Assembly (NCBI RefSeq): GCF_002272865.1
Contig: NZ_MLAP01000007.1
Location: 1 to 64,000 of the forward strand
Direction: 5' to 3'
Length of the DNA: 64,000 bases
Source of the DNA: Helicobacter sp. 12S02634-8
Lineage (GTDB): Bacteria > Campylobacterota > Campylobacteria > Campylobacterales > Helicobacteraceae
The notes under the pieces were generated by a model. The model was not told the DNA's origin. It saw only the letters and a list, made by a program, of their open reading frames with translations, and did no database searches. Position 1 is the stretch's first letter; the number at the start of each line of letters is the position of its first letter. Positions 50,741 through 60,903 of the stretch are shown piece after piece. Both the position numbers and the translations under genes were made by a program.

Positions 50741-51583
50741 ATGAAAAGGGTTGTTTTGTGGTTTTTATTGGTAGGGGGGTGTTTGTATGGAGTTGAGGAG
50801 AGCTCTGTGATTGGGCAAATGCCAATGACACAAGCAGTGCAAAAAGACCCAAGCACTCAAAGCCCTCTAACTCCCACAACAAGTCCTGCGCCCTCTTTAG
50901 ATACGACAGACTCAGAACAAATCAATCAAGCAAGCCCCATGAATCAGAGCCCTAAGGGCCAAGAGGGGGCTATCAGCACGCCAAATACGCAGCAAAATAC
51001 GCAACTCTCTTTAAAGCCCCAAGAAAAGCAAGAGCCCACAAAGCCATCAATTTTTAAGCCCATAGCGCCTGTGGGGCATTCTTATGGAGCGTTTAAAATC
51101 GGCTATGTGTATCAAAATCTTAGCTCAAAGAATATCCCACTCAAAAATGGAGCCAATACTTATCGTCTTGCTTCAAATAATGCTTATTTTGGACTTGAGA
51201 GAGGGTGGGTCGGGGGACCTTATAAAATGCTGATGTTTGGTGGGTATCTTGATGCAGGGGCGGGAGAAACTTATTATCTTTCAGCTGGCGGGGTCTTTGC
51301 GCTTAGGCTTTTAGATGGCTGGCTTATCCCTAGGATTGCTATAGGCTATCAACTCCAGCACCTAGGACTTCCCCAAGACTCCCAACAGCATAATATCCAA
51401 TCAGGCGTGGGAACAATCGGTGTGTTTGCCCATATTGCCCAAGGCTTTGGAGTGAGTCTTGAGGGCAGATGGGGGCTTCCTTTTACCATGGCAAGAAAGG
51501 CCGATGCAAGTATCTACAGAGGGCCTAAATTTGATATGTATGCTGTGATGGTAAGCTTTACTTTTTATGACTTTGGGATTTGA
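50741..51583 (+). CDS. Putative outer-membrane beta-barrel protein with Pro/Gln/Thr-rich linker
   Basis: 280 residues from ATG 50741 (GGTGAG upstream). The signal peptide KRVVLWFLLVGGCLYG could carry a lipobox-like LVGGC, but the cleavage type is unclear. Residues about 25-105 are a low-complexity Pro/Thr/Ser/Gln-rich segment. The remainder has alternating beta strands with aromatic girdles (GAFKIGYVYQNL ... GLERGWVG ... MYAVMVSFTFYDFGI) and ends in Ile, consistent with a small barrel as in Helicobacter outer-membrane families. No family recognised with certainty. Confidence 0.7.
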   Translation: MKRVVLWFLLVGGCLYGVEESSVIGQMPMTQAVQKDPSTQSPLTPTTSPAPSLDTTDSEQINQASPMNQSPKGQEGAISTPNTQQNTQLSLKPQEKQEPTKPSIFKPIAPVGHSYGAFKIGYVYQNLSSKNIPLKNGANTYRLASNNAYFGLERGWVGGPYKMLMFGGYLDAGAGETYYLSAGGVFALRLLDGWLIPRIAIGYQLQHLGLPQDSQQHNIQSGVGTIGVFAHIAQGFGVSLEGRWGLPFTMARKADASIYRGPKFDMYAVMVSFTFYDFGI

Positions 51584-51585
51584 AT

Positions 51586-51948
51586 ATGATAAAAATTATT
51601 TTATGGCTCGGAGCAGTTTTTAGTTTGGCTTTTGCGTGCAGTGGGGATTGCGCGAGTTGTCATTATCGGCTTGATTATCAGCACGACACTAGGCACGCCC
51701 CAATGTTAGAGTGCAAGACTTGCCATACAGATAAGAAGATGTCTCAGATTGATATGGGCGATACTTGCGGGCAAGATTGCTTTGCTTGCCATAGTGTCCA
51801 AAAGCTCAATTCTCCTAAGCTAGCTAGCGCTCATCAAGTCATCAAGCAGTGCATTGCTTGCCATCAAAGCTTGGAATCTCGCCCACAGATTTTAGAAAAA
51901 AGTATCTTTTTACATCAAGCCCCCTCGCCACTCCTCCCTCAAAAATAA
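51586..51948 (+). CDS. Periplasmic tetraheme c-type cytochrome
   Basis: 120 residues from ATG 51586, three bases after the barrel protein stop. A TTG one frame earlier overlaps that stop. The N-terminal signal peptide is IKIILWLGAVFSLAFA. Four CxxCH heme sites are visible: CASCH, CKTCH, CFACH and CIACH. Additional His residues could be distal ligands. Probably an electron carrier. The partner reductase is not in the window. Confidence 0.85.
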   Translation: MIKIILWLGAVFSLAFACSGDCASCHYRLDYQHDTRHAPMLECKTCHTDKKMSQIDMGDTCGQDCFACHSVQKLNSPKLASAHQVIKQCIACHQSLESRPQILEKSIFLHQAPSPLLPQK

Positions 51949-52046
51949 CGCGTTACCGATAGATACACTCAGAATAAAATTTATAGAATTTTTCAAGGCT
52001 AAAAATTATTGATGTGCTAAGATATTCTTTTTAACTAGGAGGATAT

Positions 52047-53378
52047 ATGCCGCAAGATTTATCGATAAACAAGAAGCCTACTATTGCAAGAAAACTTGCT
52101 AAAAGTCTGGCTTTTTGGGTGATTGTGGGGATTATTGGAGGTGTGGTGTTGGGGTATTTTGCCCCTGAAATGGGGATTGCGACAAAGCAATGGACAATCG
52201 ATCCTTTTATCAAAGTCCTCAAATGGCTCATAGGCCCGATTATTTTTACTACGATTATTTGTGGGATTGTGGGGCTAGAAAATCTCAAAGCCCTAGGGAG
52301 CTTGGGAGTGAAGACGATTATTTATTTTGAAGTGGTTAGCACATTGGCGTTAGTCGTGGGCGTGGTTTTTGGAGAGGCTTTCAGACCAGGACATGGGATG
52401 GATCTTGATATCAATGCACTCGATAGTAATTCTGTGGCTAAATATACTTCGCATGTTTCTGAGGGCACAGGTTCTTTTAAAGAAATCCTTTTGAGTGCGA
52501 TCCCTAATGACCCTATCACGCCTTTTTTGACAGGAAATACTTTGCAGGTTTTGTTCATGGCGATTGTGATTGCTATTGTGCTTTCATTTTTTAAGTCAAA
52601 CCATAAAAGCAAAGTCATTGTCCCTCTTGAGAAAGCGCAGAATTTCTTTTTTAAGATTTTGACTATCTTGATGTATTATAGCCCGATTGCTACTTTTGGC
52701 GCGATGGCGTTTTTGATTGGGAAGTTTGGATTTGGGGCTTTATTCAATATGGCTTATTTGCTTTTTGTAATGCTCATAGCGTGCTTGTTTTTTATCTTTG
52801 TTGTTTTAGGCATTATTTGTGCTTTAGCCAAGGTCAATATTTTTAAATTCATGCGTTTTATTGCCAGAGAGGTGTTGATAGTCTTTGCTACAAGCTCTTC
52901 TGAAACAGCGCTCGCACCTTTAATGCGTAAGCTAGAGCGTGCGGGGATCCATCGAGGTTCTGTGGGGCTTGTGATCCCCACGGGATATTCTTTTAATTTA
53001 GATTGCACGAATATTTATTTGTCTTTGAGTGTGATTTTTCTCTCCCAAGCGTTCAATATCCCCTTGAGTTTGGAGCAGACCATTGCTGTGATTGTTATTT
53101 TGATGGTAGCTTCTAAGGGCGCAGTGGGAGTTACTGGATCGGGGTTTATTGTCCTAGCAGGCACACTCCAAGCAATGGGCACAGGGCCAGGGACAATACC
53201 GGCTGTGAGCGTGGCTGCACTTTTGGGAGTGGATAAGTTTATGAGTGAAATGCGTGCAGTGGGTAATTTGTGTGGGAATTCGGTGGCGTGTATGATTGTA
53301 TCGATTTGGGATAAAAAAATCGATATGGATAAATTCCGCTATGCCCTAGACCACCCCGATGAGTTTAGAGTTGTGTAG
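52047..53378 (+). CDS. Dicarboxylate/amino acid:cation symporter (SLC1 family)
   Basis: 443 residues with eight or more membrane helices and two re-entrant hairpins. SSSETALAPLMRKLE is the HP1 hairpin. VIPTGYSFNLDCTNIYLSL is the TM7 motif, where the usual Asp-Gly is Asp-Cys. GSGFIVLAGTLQAMG covers HP2. AGGAGG sits five bases before the ATG. The substrate (glutamate, aspartate, C4-dicarboxylates or serine) cannot be decided from sequence. TAAGAT upstream may be its -10. Confidence 0.9.
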   Translation: MPQDLSINKKPTIARKLAKSLAFWVIVGIIGGVVLGYFAPEMGIATKQWTIDPFIKVLKWLIGPIIFTTIICGIVGLENLKALGSLGVKTIIYFEVVSTLALVVGVVFGEAFRPGHGMDLDINALDSNSVAKYTSHVSEGTGSFKEILLSAIPNDPITPFLTGNTLQVLFMAIVIAIVLSFFKSNHKSKVIVPLEKAQNFFFKILTILMYYSPIATFGAMAFLIGKFGFGALFNMAYLLFVMLIACLFFIFVVLGIICALAKVNIFKFMRFIAREVLIVFATSSSETALAPLMRKLERAGIHRGSVGLVIPTGYSFNLDCTNIYLSLSVIFLSQAFNIPLSLEQTIAVIVILMVASKGAVGVTGSGFIVLAGTLQAMGTGPGTIPAVSVAALLGVDKFMSEMRAVGNLCGNSVACMIVSIWDKKIDMDKFRYALDHPDEFRVV

Positions 53379-53444
53379 TCAAAGGGGGCTTGAATTTACA
53401 CTAAGGCTATATACTTTTGACCTATTTTTATCTGAAGGATTGTT

Positions 53445-54467
53445 ATGATTTTTATCGATGCGTGCAAGAGAGAAGAAACCCCTTATACTCCGATTTGGTT
53501 GATGAGGCAGGCAGGGCGGTATCTGAGCGAGTATCAAGCAGTGAGAAAAAAGGCAGGGAGCTTTTTGGATCTGTGTTTTGACTCCAAGCTTGCTACTGAG
53601 GTAACGCTCCAACCTGTGGATATTTTAGATGTGGATGCGGCCATTATTTTTAGCGATATATTGGTTGTGCCTTTAGAGATGGGGCTTCCTTTGGAATTTA
53701 TCAGCGGGGAGGGGCCACAATTCAAGCGAACAATTCGCACTTCAAAAGACGCCCTCGAACTCAAAAAAGATGCGTATAAACATCTCACATATGTCTATGA
53801 TACGCTTTCTATGACGCGTTCTAAACTCCCTCAAGATAAGGCTTTGATAGGATTTTGTGGTTCTCCTTGGACTTTGGCGACTTATATGATTGAAGGTGCG
53901 GGGAGCAAGACTTATACCTATAGCAAAAAAATGCTCTATAGCAATCCCGAGCTTTTAAAGAGTGTGCTCCAAAAACTCACCGAAGAGCTCAAGGGGTATT
54001 TGTCTTTGCAAATCAAGGCAGGGGCAGATGCTGTGATGGTGTTTGACTCGTGGGCAGGGGCATTAGAGAGAGAGGCGTATTTAGAGTTTAGCTGGAAATA
54101 TATGAAGGAAATTGCTGCATATATCAAAAAGAATTTTCCCCATACCCCTGTAATGCTCTTTCCTAAAGGGATTGCGGGCTATTTGGATCGGATCGATGGG
54201 GAGTTTGATGTTTTTGGCGTGGATTGGAGCACGCCCATAGAGAGTGCACAATATCATTTGGGGAGTAAGTATGTCTTACAGGGCAATTTAGAGCCTGCAA
54301 GACTTTATGATATGCAAGCCATGGAAGAGGGCGTGGATAGGATTTTATCTGTGATGGGTAAAAAAGCAGGGCATATCTTCAATCTAGGGCATGGAATGCT
54401 CCCTGATTTGCCTAGAGAGCACGCTAGGGCATTGGTGCAGATGGTGCGAGAGAAATCTAGGAGATAA
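53445..54467 (+). CDS. hemE: Uroporphyrinogen decarboxylase
   Basis: Removes four acetate carboxyls from uroporphyrinogen III in heme synthesis. 340 residues. Signatures: [38 protein letters not shown], and FGVDWSTP with catalytic Asp and Arg/Tyr positions. GAAGGA precedes the ATG. hemE follows the flaA-magIII block as in H. pylori, with four extra genes inserted. Confidence 0.97.
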   Translation: MIFIDACKREETPYTPIWLMRQAGRYLSEYQAVRKKAGSFLDLCFDSKLATEVTLQPVDILDVDAAIIFSDILVVPLEMGLPLEFISGEGPQFKRTIRTSKDALELKKDAYKHLTYVYDTLSMTRSKLPQDKALIGFCGSPWTLATYMIEGAGSKTYTYSKKMLYSNPELLKSVLQKLTEELKGYLSLQIKAGADAVMVFDSWAGALEREAYLEFSWKYMKEIAAYIKKNFPHTPVMLFPKGIAGYLDRIDGEFDVFGVDWSTPIESAQYHLGSKYVLQGNLEPARLYDMQAMEEGVDRILSVMGKKAGHIFNLGHGMLPDLPREHARALVQMVREKSRR

Positions 54468-54490
54468 TAATTATCATTTAATAATTATTA
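54463..54490 (+). promoter_or_regulatory. Two tandem Fur-box-like palindromes
   Basis: GATAAT-A-ATTATC (54463-54475) is palindromic around one base, and TAATAATTATTA (54479-54490) is a perfect palindrome. They sit just after the hemE stop and 47 bases before the lipoprotein ATG. The spacing and AT content resemble the H. pylori Fur box TAATAATnATTATTA. Function is inferred. Confidence 0.6.
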
Positions 54491-54495
54491 ATCAC

Positions 54496-54532
54496 TATCC
54501 TTTATCATTGTAACAATCAAAGATAAAGGATA
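54496..54532 (+). promoter_or_regulatory. Perfect 11-base inverted repeat that can mask the ribosome site
   Basis: TATCCTTTATC (54496-54506) and GATAAAGGATA (54522-54532) are perfectly complementary. The 15-base loop contains the smaller palindrome ATTG-TAA-CAAT. The right arm contains AAAGGA, the Shine-Dalgarno of the next gene, so an RNA stem would hide it. Alternatively it is a DNA operator. Confidence 0.65.
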
Positions 54533-54536
54533 AACA

Positions 54537-54686
54537 ATGAAAACTTTAGTAACAAGTGTTTTAGGTATCTACTTCTTGAGTGGGTGTGCGAGCACACATT
54601 CTACAACAGCGCTGGATTTAAAAGATTCAAGCTATGCAAAAGCCCGCAAGATTTCTGAACAAACCATTTGGATCCCCAGACAATAA
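54537..54686 (+). CDS. Small lipoprotein (49 aa)
   Basis: ATG 54537 follows AAAGGA at seven bases. The 49-residue product has a signal peptide (KTLVTSVLGIYF) and a lipobox LSGC with lipid-bearing Cys17. The mature chain is only 33 residues (CASTHSTTALDLKDSSY ... WIPRQ), with no hydrophobic stretch, so it is anchored by lipid alone. No homologue recognised. Tandem Fur-like boxes and a ribosome-masking hairpin upstream suggest iron and translational control. Confidence 0.72.
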   Translation: MKTLVTSVLGIYFLSGCASTHSTTALDLKDSSYAKARKISEQTIWIPRQ

Positions 54687-54708
54687 GGCTTTCAATTAAA
54701 AGATGGCT

Positions 54709-54763
54709 TGATATTCTGATATTTTGATATTTTGCACGCATTTACCATCTGCCATTTACCATC
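54709..54763 (+). repeat. Short tandem and direct repeats downstream of the small lipoprotein
   Basis: Three 8-base units TGATATTY (54709-54732) and two copies of CATTTACCATC (54739-54749, 54753-54763). AGATGG (54701-54706) is complementary to CCATCT (54745-54750). The rest of 54687-54817 holds nothing recognisable. Confidence 0.6.
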
Positions 54764-54817
54764 AAGAAACCTCAAATAGTATTTGGATAGATTGCTTGCT
54801 AGATGGGTTGTTATGGG

Positions 54818-55714
54818 TTATTGGAGGATTTGTTTGGCAAGTGCGATTTTATTAGAATTCATGAAATGGATTTTGTTATGGATATTTTTAATGTCTTCAA
54901 AGAGTTTTTGACTCAAGGCAAAGCCCACTTTTTCTTCTTCTTTTTCGCCGAGTTTTTGGGCTTTTTCTAGCTCATCAAGCCATATTTTAGGGACAAAAAC
55001 GCCCGGGAGTTTGGAGTAGAGGAAATGCGCTGTTTTGTATCTGAGGATAGGGAAATATCCAAATACGACTTGTGCGTGGCTTCCAAGCTCTTGATTGATT
55101 TCTGCGCACCATTGCAAAATCAGCTTAGCAACTTCTGTGTCATAGACAGGTTGGGTGAATAGCGCGAGCATTCCTGAGGCGATTTTGCGGCGCATTTTGT
55201 TTTTAAGACTCAAGGGATTGTTGGAATAAGAATTGATAACTCCAAAAGGATAGATGGGCTTTATTTGCCCTTTGATAGGGTATCCATCGAGGTCTTTGTT
55301 TTGGTTGAAACTATGGATCAGTTCAGCGAGCAATAGACTATTGCCCTCAAAGACGCCTTTAGCGCTAGGGCGATCGCCTAGCTTGATGGGATCGCCTGTA
55401 AGGGTCAAAAATAATCGGATATCTAGTTCATTAGCCCCGAGTATGTCGCCTTGGAGTGCGATTGTGTTGCGATCTCTCATATTGAGCGTGCAAATAACGG
55501 GCTTTTGGAGTGCGTTTTGGAGTTTGAGGCTTGTGAGTATGGCAGATTGCTTGAATTTTGCTAATGGAGCATCTGTGCATACAAGCGCATCAAACTGATC
55601 CCACCCTTGCAATTCTTTAAGCAATCCCTCTCCGATAGATGGGGCTTTTGGGGGAGAGATTTCATAGCTTAGAAAATCAGCATTTAAAAGCTTCTGCACA
55701 CATCTTTCAATCAT
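54818..55714 (-). CDS. metF: Methylenetetrahydrofolate reductase
   Basis: Reduces 5,10-methylene-THF to 5-methyl-THF, the methyl donor for MetE. 298 residues, a beta/alpha barrel FAD enzyme. YEISPPKAP has the catalytic Glu, LTGDPIKLGDRP binds flavin, and GMLALFTQPVYD is the conserved barrel segment. It lies about 30 bases after metE, so the two form a methionine operon transcribed metE-metF. Confidence 0.9.
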   Translation of the reverse strand: MIERCVQKLLNADFLSYEISPPKAPSIGEGLLKELQGWDQFDALVCTDAPLAKFKQSAILTSLKLQNALQKPVICTLNMRDRNTIALQGDILGANELDIRLFLTLTGDPIKLGDRPSAKGVFEGNSLLLAELIHSFNQNKDLDGYPIKGQIKPIYPFGVINSYSNNPLSLKNKMRRKIASGMLALFTQPVYDTEVAKLILQWCAEINQELGSHAQVVFGYFPILRYKTAHFLYSKLPGVFVPKIWLDELEKAQKLGEKEEEKVGFALSQKLFEDIKNIHNKIHFMNSNKIALAKQILQ

Positions 55715-55744
55715 TTCTGTTTCTTTTCCTATGCAAGCAACTTG

Positions 55745-57985
55745 CTAGCCTCTGATTTCTTTAGTGGCTTCTACGAGGTTTTTCAAGCTAGGTTTTACCT
55801 CTTCCCATTTTCGGGTTTTCAGACCACAATCAGGGTTGATCCAAAGCTGCTCTTTAGGGAGGACTTCGAGTAATCGCTTGATTTGTGCTTTGATTTCTTC
55901 TTTGCTAGGGACTCTTGGGCTATGGATATCATACACGCCTGGCCCAACTTCGTTAGAATAGCCCACTTTAGCAAAAATCTTGAGTAGTTCATTCCCGCTT
56001 CGGGCTGTTTCGATACTGATCACATCAGCGTCCATATCTTCGATAGTTTTAATAATATCATTGAATTCACTATAGCACATATGGGTATGGATTTGCGTTG
56101 TGGAGGCTGCTAGGCTTGTAGAGATCTTAAAGCAGCACAAAGCCCATTTTTCATAATCTTTGATATTTTCTTGACGCAAGGGATAGCCCTCTTTGAACGC
56201 AGCCTCATCGACTTGGATCACATGAATCCCTGCTTTTTGGAGGTCATCGATTTCATCAGAGATACCAAGAGCAATTTGTTTGCATACTTCACTTCTAGGG
56301 AGATCATCGCGCACAAAAGACCAATTCAAGATAGTCACAGGGCCTGTGAGCATACCTTTGAGAATTTTTGAAGTCAGGCTTTGGGCATAGGTGATCCATT
56401 TGAGTGTCATGGGCTTAGGGCGGCTCACATCACCAAAGATAATAGGAGGCTTCACGCAGCGGCTGCCATAGCTTTGGACCCAGCCATTTTGACTGAAAAC
56501 AAAGCCTTTGAGTTGCTCGCCAAAATACTCGACCATATCATTGCGCTCAGGTTCGCCGTGCACAAGCACATCTAGCCCCACTTCTTCTTGGAAGGCAACG
56601 CAGTCTTTGATATAGTCTTGGATACCTTTTTCATAAGTGTTGGTATCGATTTCACCCTTTTTGAAACGCAAGCGGAGTGCGCGAAGTTCGGGCGTTTGAG
56701 GGAAAGAGCCGATTGTAGTTGTTGGCAAGATGGGATAGCCAAGGGTTTTGTGTTGGAGCTTGATTCTCTCTTTAAATGTGCTATCCCTTTGGGTTTTGAG
56801 AGGTTGCTTGAAGCGGTCTTGAGTGGCTTTGTCATTGATTTTATCAGAGGTTTTTCTGTTGGCATTGGTGGCGATATTTTCTTCCCATTTTTGCTGCTCG
56901 GCCGCGTTCAATTTGCCTTTAAATGCAGCTTCTAAGAGCTTGAGTTCATCGATTTTTTCTCTCGCAAAGCTCAGCCAAGAGAGGATTTCTTTATCCATTT
57001 TGACTTCAGAATCCTTGCTAAAAGGTGTGTGTAAGAGCGAACAGCTCGTGCTTGGTATGATTTTGTCCTTGGGTAGTGTCTGAGCGATTTTCTCTAAAGT
57101 TTCTAGCTTTTTGCTCAAGTCTGCCACCCAGATATTGCGCCCATCAATCAGCCCTGCATAGAGAGTTTTGCCACTTTTGGCTATTGTGTTGAGTGAAGAG
57201 AAGTTTTTTTCTCCATACACAAAATCTAGCCCCAGCCCATCGATATTGGTTTGGCATAGGATTTCAGTGGCTTCAGTGCTGTGTTCAAAGTAGGTAGTCA
57301 CGATGGTTTTGAAGCCCTTAGCAGCGATTTGGTTATAGACATCTTTGATTTTGCCATAGAATCGTTCATCTTTGCCTTTGCAAAAAATCGGCTCTTCAAA
57401 TTGGATTAGAGGCTGGGTATCAAGCTTTTTGAGTGTGTCAAGTAGTTCAAAGTAGGCAACTTGCAGTTTTGCAAAGATTTCTTCAAAGCTCGCATTGTCT
57501 GTGATTTTTGAGAGGGCAGCGAAAGTAAAAAGCCCAATCAGATTGATTTTGGGCTTGAATCCTAGTGACTTGGCTTGCGCATATTCGCTCTCGATTTTGC
57601 TCGCATCGATTTTATAGGTATCTGTTTTGCTTAGCTCAGGGACTACATAGTGGTAGTTGGTGTTGAACCATTTAGTCATTTCACAAGCCACGCTATCTTT
57701 AAGACCTCTTGCCATACCAAAATATAGTTCCAAGCCTTTGTATTGTCTGAATCTCTCAGGGATAGCACCAAGGGCATAGGCAAGGTCTAGCATATTGTCA
57801 TAAAGACTGAAGTCATTGACACTCACACAATCAAGGTCTTTTTGATAGCCCCAATGTTTGGTGCGTAGCTCAAGGGCTGTGTTTTGAAGCTCTGATTGTG
57901 TGGATTGCTTAGACCAATAGCTCTCCAATGCCTTTTTGAGCTCTCTGTGCTCGCCGATTCTTGGGAATCCTATAATAATGCTCAT
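55745..57985 (-). CDS. metE: Cobalamin-independent methionine synthase
   Basis: Transfers a methyl group from 5-methyl-THF(Glu)n to homocysteine. 746 residues, two homologous barrels. Zinc ligands are visible in IHTHMCYSEF (His and Cys) and WINPDCGLKTRKW (Cys). LPTTTIGSFPQTPELR marks the catalytic barrel. AAAGGA precedes the ATG, and TATGAT about 45 bases before it may be the -10. The upstream 268-base gap to ureH holds no recognisable gene or methionine riboswitch. Confidence 0.97.
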   Translation of the reverse strand: MSIIIGFPRIGEHRELKKALESYWSKQSTQSELQNTALELRTKHWGYQKDLDCVSVNDFSLYDNMLDLAYALGAIPERFRQYKGLELYFGMARGLKDSVACEMTKWFNTNYHYVVPELSKTDTYKIDASKIESEYAQAKSLGFKPKINLIGLFTFAALSKITDNASFEEIFAKLQVAYFELLDTLKKLDTQPLIQFEEPIFCKGKDERFYGKIKDVYNQIAAKGFKTIVTTYFEHSTEATEILCQTNIDGLGLDFVYGEKNFSSLNTIAKSGKTLYAGLIDGRNIWVADLSKKLETLEKIAQTLPKDKIIPSTSCSLLHTPFSKDSEVKMDKEILSWLSFAREKIDELKLLEAAFKGKLNAAEQQKWEENIATNANRKTSDKINDKATQDRFKQPLKTQRDSTFKERIKLQHKTLGYPILPTTTIGSFPQTPELRALRLRFKKGEIDTNTYEKGIQDYIKDCVAFQEEVGLDVLVHGEPERNDMVEYFGEQLKGFVFSQNGWVQSYGSRCVKPPIIFGDVSRPKPMTLKWITYAQSLTSKILKGMLTGPVTILNWSFVRDDLPRSEVCKQIALGISDEIDDLQKAGIHVIQVDEAAFKEGYPLRQENIKDYEKWALCCFKISTSLAASTTQIHTHMCYSEFNDIIKTIEDMDADVISIETARSGNELLKIFAKVGYSNEVGPGVYDIHSPRVPSKEEIKAQIKRLLEVLPKEQLWINPDCGLKTRKWEEVKPSLKNLVEATKEIRG

Positions 57986-58253
57986 TATTTTTCCTTTGTA
58001 TGGTTTTGATTTAGGAATATTATCATATACATATTGTGTTTTGATAAATTATCGAAAATTTTTATAGAGATACAGACTATCATTTCTTTTTTGGCTAAAA
58101 AGAAAACTTATCTTGACTATCTAAAATACCGATAAATAGGATATTTCAGTAAAAATGATACAAAAAGTAACTCTTAAAATAAAATATAATCTACTCCCAT
58201 CAATCAAGTCTGTATCTGCTCTGTATGCACTTGTGCCTTTAAAATCTGTCTTT

Positions 58254-59036
58254 TTAATCAGAGAGTATTGGGAGGGTTGAGATTTTTTCTCGCAATTTAA
58301 TGAGTGCTTCAGAGCCATTAGATAGAGCCTTTAAGCACAATCCACCTCCAGAGATCGCACTGACTCCGCCATTAAGCCCAAAAGATGTTATCATTTCTTT
58401 GAGTGATTCTAAAGAAATATGTGGGGCGATGATGATGAGGTTGAGGTAATGGGTATAGCCATCAAACATACACATATTGGATAAATCGCTCTCTTTGGGG
58501 TCTAAAATCGTATTATCAAAAAATATGGGCTTATTGTCTTGATAGATTTTGAGCGTTGTTGCGAAGTGATCGAACGCAAAAATCTCTTCTCTGCTGATCC
58601 TGCCCGCACAGATAATCTCTCCATAGAGTAACTGAGAGGTTTTATGCATACAAATAGTGGTCGCTCCCTTGAAATGGGAATTTCTAAAAGGGATAATCGG
58701 CAGAGGAGAGAAATCAAAGTAAGCATTTGTATCAAGGGTGATTTGCGTGTTTCTTGAGGCAAAGCCATTTTGCGTGTCGTGGATTTTTTCAAAACTCTGC
58801 GAGGTGAGCCTGACTTGGCAGTCTTTGCCAATATGCAAGTCTAGCTCTTGCCTATCGCCCTCCATCATTCCTGCACTCACAGAAATTAGCATAATCTCAG
58901 CTTTATTGTCTGTGTCATAAAAGGGTGCCATCAGCTTGAGTGGGGGCGTGAAAAAGCTATCTTCAATGATACATTTGCCATTTTGCCCTATTTTGGTCTT
59001 AAGGGTTAATTTGCTCTCTTGGGCGTAGTTTGTCAT
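58254..59036 (-). CDS. ureH: Urease accessory protein UreH (UreD)
   Basis: Scaffold that, with UreF and UreG, delivers nickel to apo-urease. 260 residues. [20 protein letters not shown] and GGDRQELD-like ([12 protein letters not shown]) blocks are typical of UreD/H. The last gene of the cluster, it follows the ureG stop by one base, so the two are coupled. Confidence 0.94.
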   Translation of the reverse strand: MTNYAQESKLTLKTKIGQNGKCIIEDSFFTPPLKLMAPFYDTDNKAEIMLISVSAGMMEGDRQELDLHIGKDCQVRLTSQSFEKIHDTQNGFASRNTQITLDTNAYFDFSPLPIIPFRNSHFKGATTICMHKTSQLLYGEIICAGRISREEIFAFDHFATTLKIYQDNKPIFFDNTILDPKESDLSNMCMFDGYTHYLNLIIIAPHISLESLKEMITSFGLNGGVSAISGGGLCLKALSNGSEALIKLREKISTLPILSD

Positions 59037-59037
59037 T

Positions 59038-59637
59038 TTAGTCCTCTAAAAGGGCGTTTCTTTTGATCCAAGCAATGACTTCTTTGAGTCCTTCTTTTGT
59101 TCGGATATTTGTAAAAATAAAGGGCTTTTCCCCGCGCATTTTTTTAGCGTCCCGCTCCATCACGCCCAAATCAGCGCCCACATAAGGAGCAAGGTCAATT
59201 TTGTTGATCAATAAGAGATCAGATCTTGTGATACCAGGCCCGCCTTTTCGGGGGATTTTATCGCCCTCAGCAACATCAATCACAAAGATAGTAAAATCAG
59301 CTAATTCCGGACTAAAGGTCGCTGCGAGATTATCCCCGCCACTTTCAATGAGCATGATTTCAATATCGGGGAATCTTGTGTGCATTTCTTCAACAGCTTC
59401 TAGGTTCATCGAGGCATCTTCACGGATAGCAGTATGCGGACACCCGCCTGTTTCTACGCCTATAATCCTTTCTTTTGGCATGATCGAGTTTTTACTCATG
59501 AATTCTGCATCTTCTTTGGTATAGATATCATTTGTGATGACACCCATACTATAGTCTTGGGACATGAGTCTTGTGAGAGCCTCAATCAGGGCTGTTTTAC
59601 CACTGCCTACAGGGCCACATACACCAATTTTTACCAT
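59038..59637 (-). CDS. ureG: Urease accessory GTPase UreG
   Basis: GTPase that drives nickel insertion. 199 residues. P-loop [12 protein letters not shown], metal-binding [18 protein letters not shown] (the Cys-Pro-His nickel site), and [15 protein letters not shown] (NKID base-specificity motif). Family length is normal. Confidence 0.97.
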   Translation of the reverse strand: MVKIGVCGPVGSGKTALIEALTRLMSQDYSMGVITNDIYTKEDAEFMSKNSIMPKERIIGVETGGCPHTAIREDASMNLEAVEEMHTRFPDIEIMLIESGGDNLAATFSPELADFTIFVIDVAEGDKIPRKGGPGITRSDLLLINKIDLAPYVGADLGVMERDAKKMRGEKPFIFTNIRTKEGLKEVIAWIKRNALLED

Positions 59638-59657
59638 TTTGATCCTTTAGTTTGAGA

Positions 59658-60353
59658 TTAAGACATATAGAGTCTTGAATACAGACTTTCGTGCTGCATT
59701 GCTTTGATGTCATTATGGATACTGGAGGCACACAGATGTTCTAGAGTGAGCGTGGAGAGCTTTTGGAGGATTGTTTCAAATGTATCTTGGAGCGCTAAAA
59801 GTATCTTTTGACCATCGTTTTGAGAGAGAGGGATTGTTTTGACACAATTGGTGACCATATTAGAGCTTTGGGCATACAGATAGTGCTGTATGCTTGCATT
59901 TAAATCTAGTTCCATACACGCGCAAAAGACCCCATAAGCAGTTGCGTGCGTGGGGACAAGGGTGCTTTGGAGGTATTGATGGAACATTTCTTTGGGAGCT
60001 AAAGAGAGGAGTTTGATGGTTTTTAAAAATCGATTGCCTAGCTTTTGGTTTGCAAGACGCAGTTCCATGGGCGAGCTTGCAATGCAGACAAGCTCTTCGA
60101 GCTCAAGTATTTTCTGTAAATCCTGCTCTTTTGCATAGGAGTAAGCGAGTTTGAGGCTTAAAAGCTCTGTATAGAGAAATTGCGTTTGGAGATTGGCACG
60201 GAGGTATTCTAAAGCACTTGCTTGATGATAGACACGGCGCATTTGGATATAGCTCTCTAATCCAAAGGAGTGCGTATAGCTGCCTATGGGGAAGAGTGCG
60301 TCATTGATTTGTAGCAGCAAAAAATCTTTATTGGTTTTCAAGTTTTTCTCCAT
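59658..60353 (-). CDS. ureF: Urease accessory protein UreF
   Basis: Helical adaptor coupling UreG to UreH. 231 residues from ATG 60353. A longer frame from TTG 60392 would overlap ureE by 32 bases and is less likely. Start-region [21 protein letters not shown] is the family hallmark. It lies between ureE and ureG in the standard Helicobacter order. Confidence 0.92.
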   Translation of the reverse strand: MEKNLKTNKDFLLLQINDALFPIGSYTHSFGLESYIQMRRVYHQASALEYLRANLQTQFLYTELLSLKLAYSYAKEQDLQKILELEELVCIASSPMELRLANQKLGNRFLKTIKLLSLAPKEMFHQYLQSTLVPTHATAYGVFCACMELDLNASIQHYLYAQSSNMVTNCVKTIPLSQNDGQKILLALQDTFETILQKLSTLTLEHLCASSIHNDIKAMQHESLYSRLYMS

Positions 60354-60360
60354 TTTCGCT

Positions 60361-60891
60361 TTATTTTTCCCCACTTTCCCCACGGATAGCAATTTTAAGA
60401 TTGGGGCTTTCTTGGATTTTGAAATTTGGCTCTGTGTGTGCCATACTCACTGAAATGCGTTTAGAAGAATCCAGCCTTGAACTTAAGACAGCATTTTTGA
60501 TACCCAATTTATCTAGCAAGACTTTGATGGGCTTTTCAAATGGTGTCTGAAATTCAAATTCATTAGAGCCAAAAAAAAGTGCCATATGGCGATTGCCAAT
60601 TTCATAGCAAATCTTTGCCACTTCTGAAGTGCTACACGCATAAGCGCATAACACTTCTGTGGGCAAGATATTAATAGCAATGACCTTGTTGCCTTCTTCA
60701 AAGAGGATATCGCCTTGAGAGAGCCCCATTTTTGGAGCTTGGATAAGTCGCATTGCGATTTCTTCGCCACTGCGAGTTTTCCATCTAGCGATTTTCTTTC
60801 TTGTATCATACCATTGCAGATCGATATAATCAACCCAAAGTTTGGATACATCTCTATCGCTAAGATTCCCCTTGAGTATCTCTATAGGCAT
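60361..60891 (-). CDS. ureE: Urease accessory nickel chaperone UreE
   Basis: Binds nickel and hands it to UreG. 176 residues from ATG 60891 (GGAG upstream). GTG 60897 is the alternative. The conserved GNRHMALF has the bridging His, and the C-terminal tail contains one more His (VSMAHTEPN) but no His-rich stretch. Confidence 0.92.
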   Translation of the reverse strand: MPIEILKGNLSDRDVSKLWVDYIDLQWYDTRKKIARWKTRSGEEIAMRLIQAPKMGLSQGDILFEEGNKVIAINILPTEVLCAYACSTSEVAKICYEIGNRHMALFFGSNEFEFQTPFEKPIKVLLDKLGIKNAVLSSRLDSSKRISVSMAHTEPNFKIQESPNLKIAIRGESGEK

Positions 60892-60903
60892 ACACACTCT
60901 CCA

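Noticed and set aside
58121-58318. 65-residue minus-strand frame after ureH
   Set aside because: Its first third is out of frame inside ureH, the rest matches nothing I recognise, and it lacks a ribosome site.
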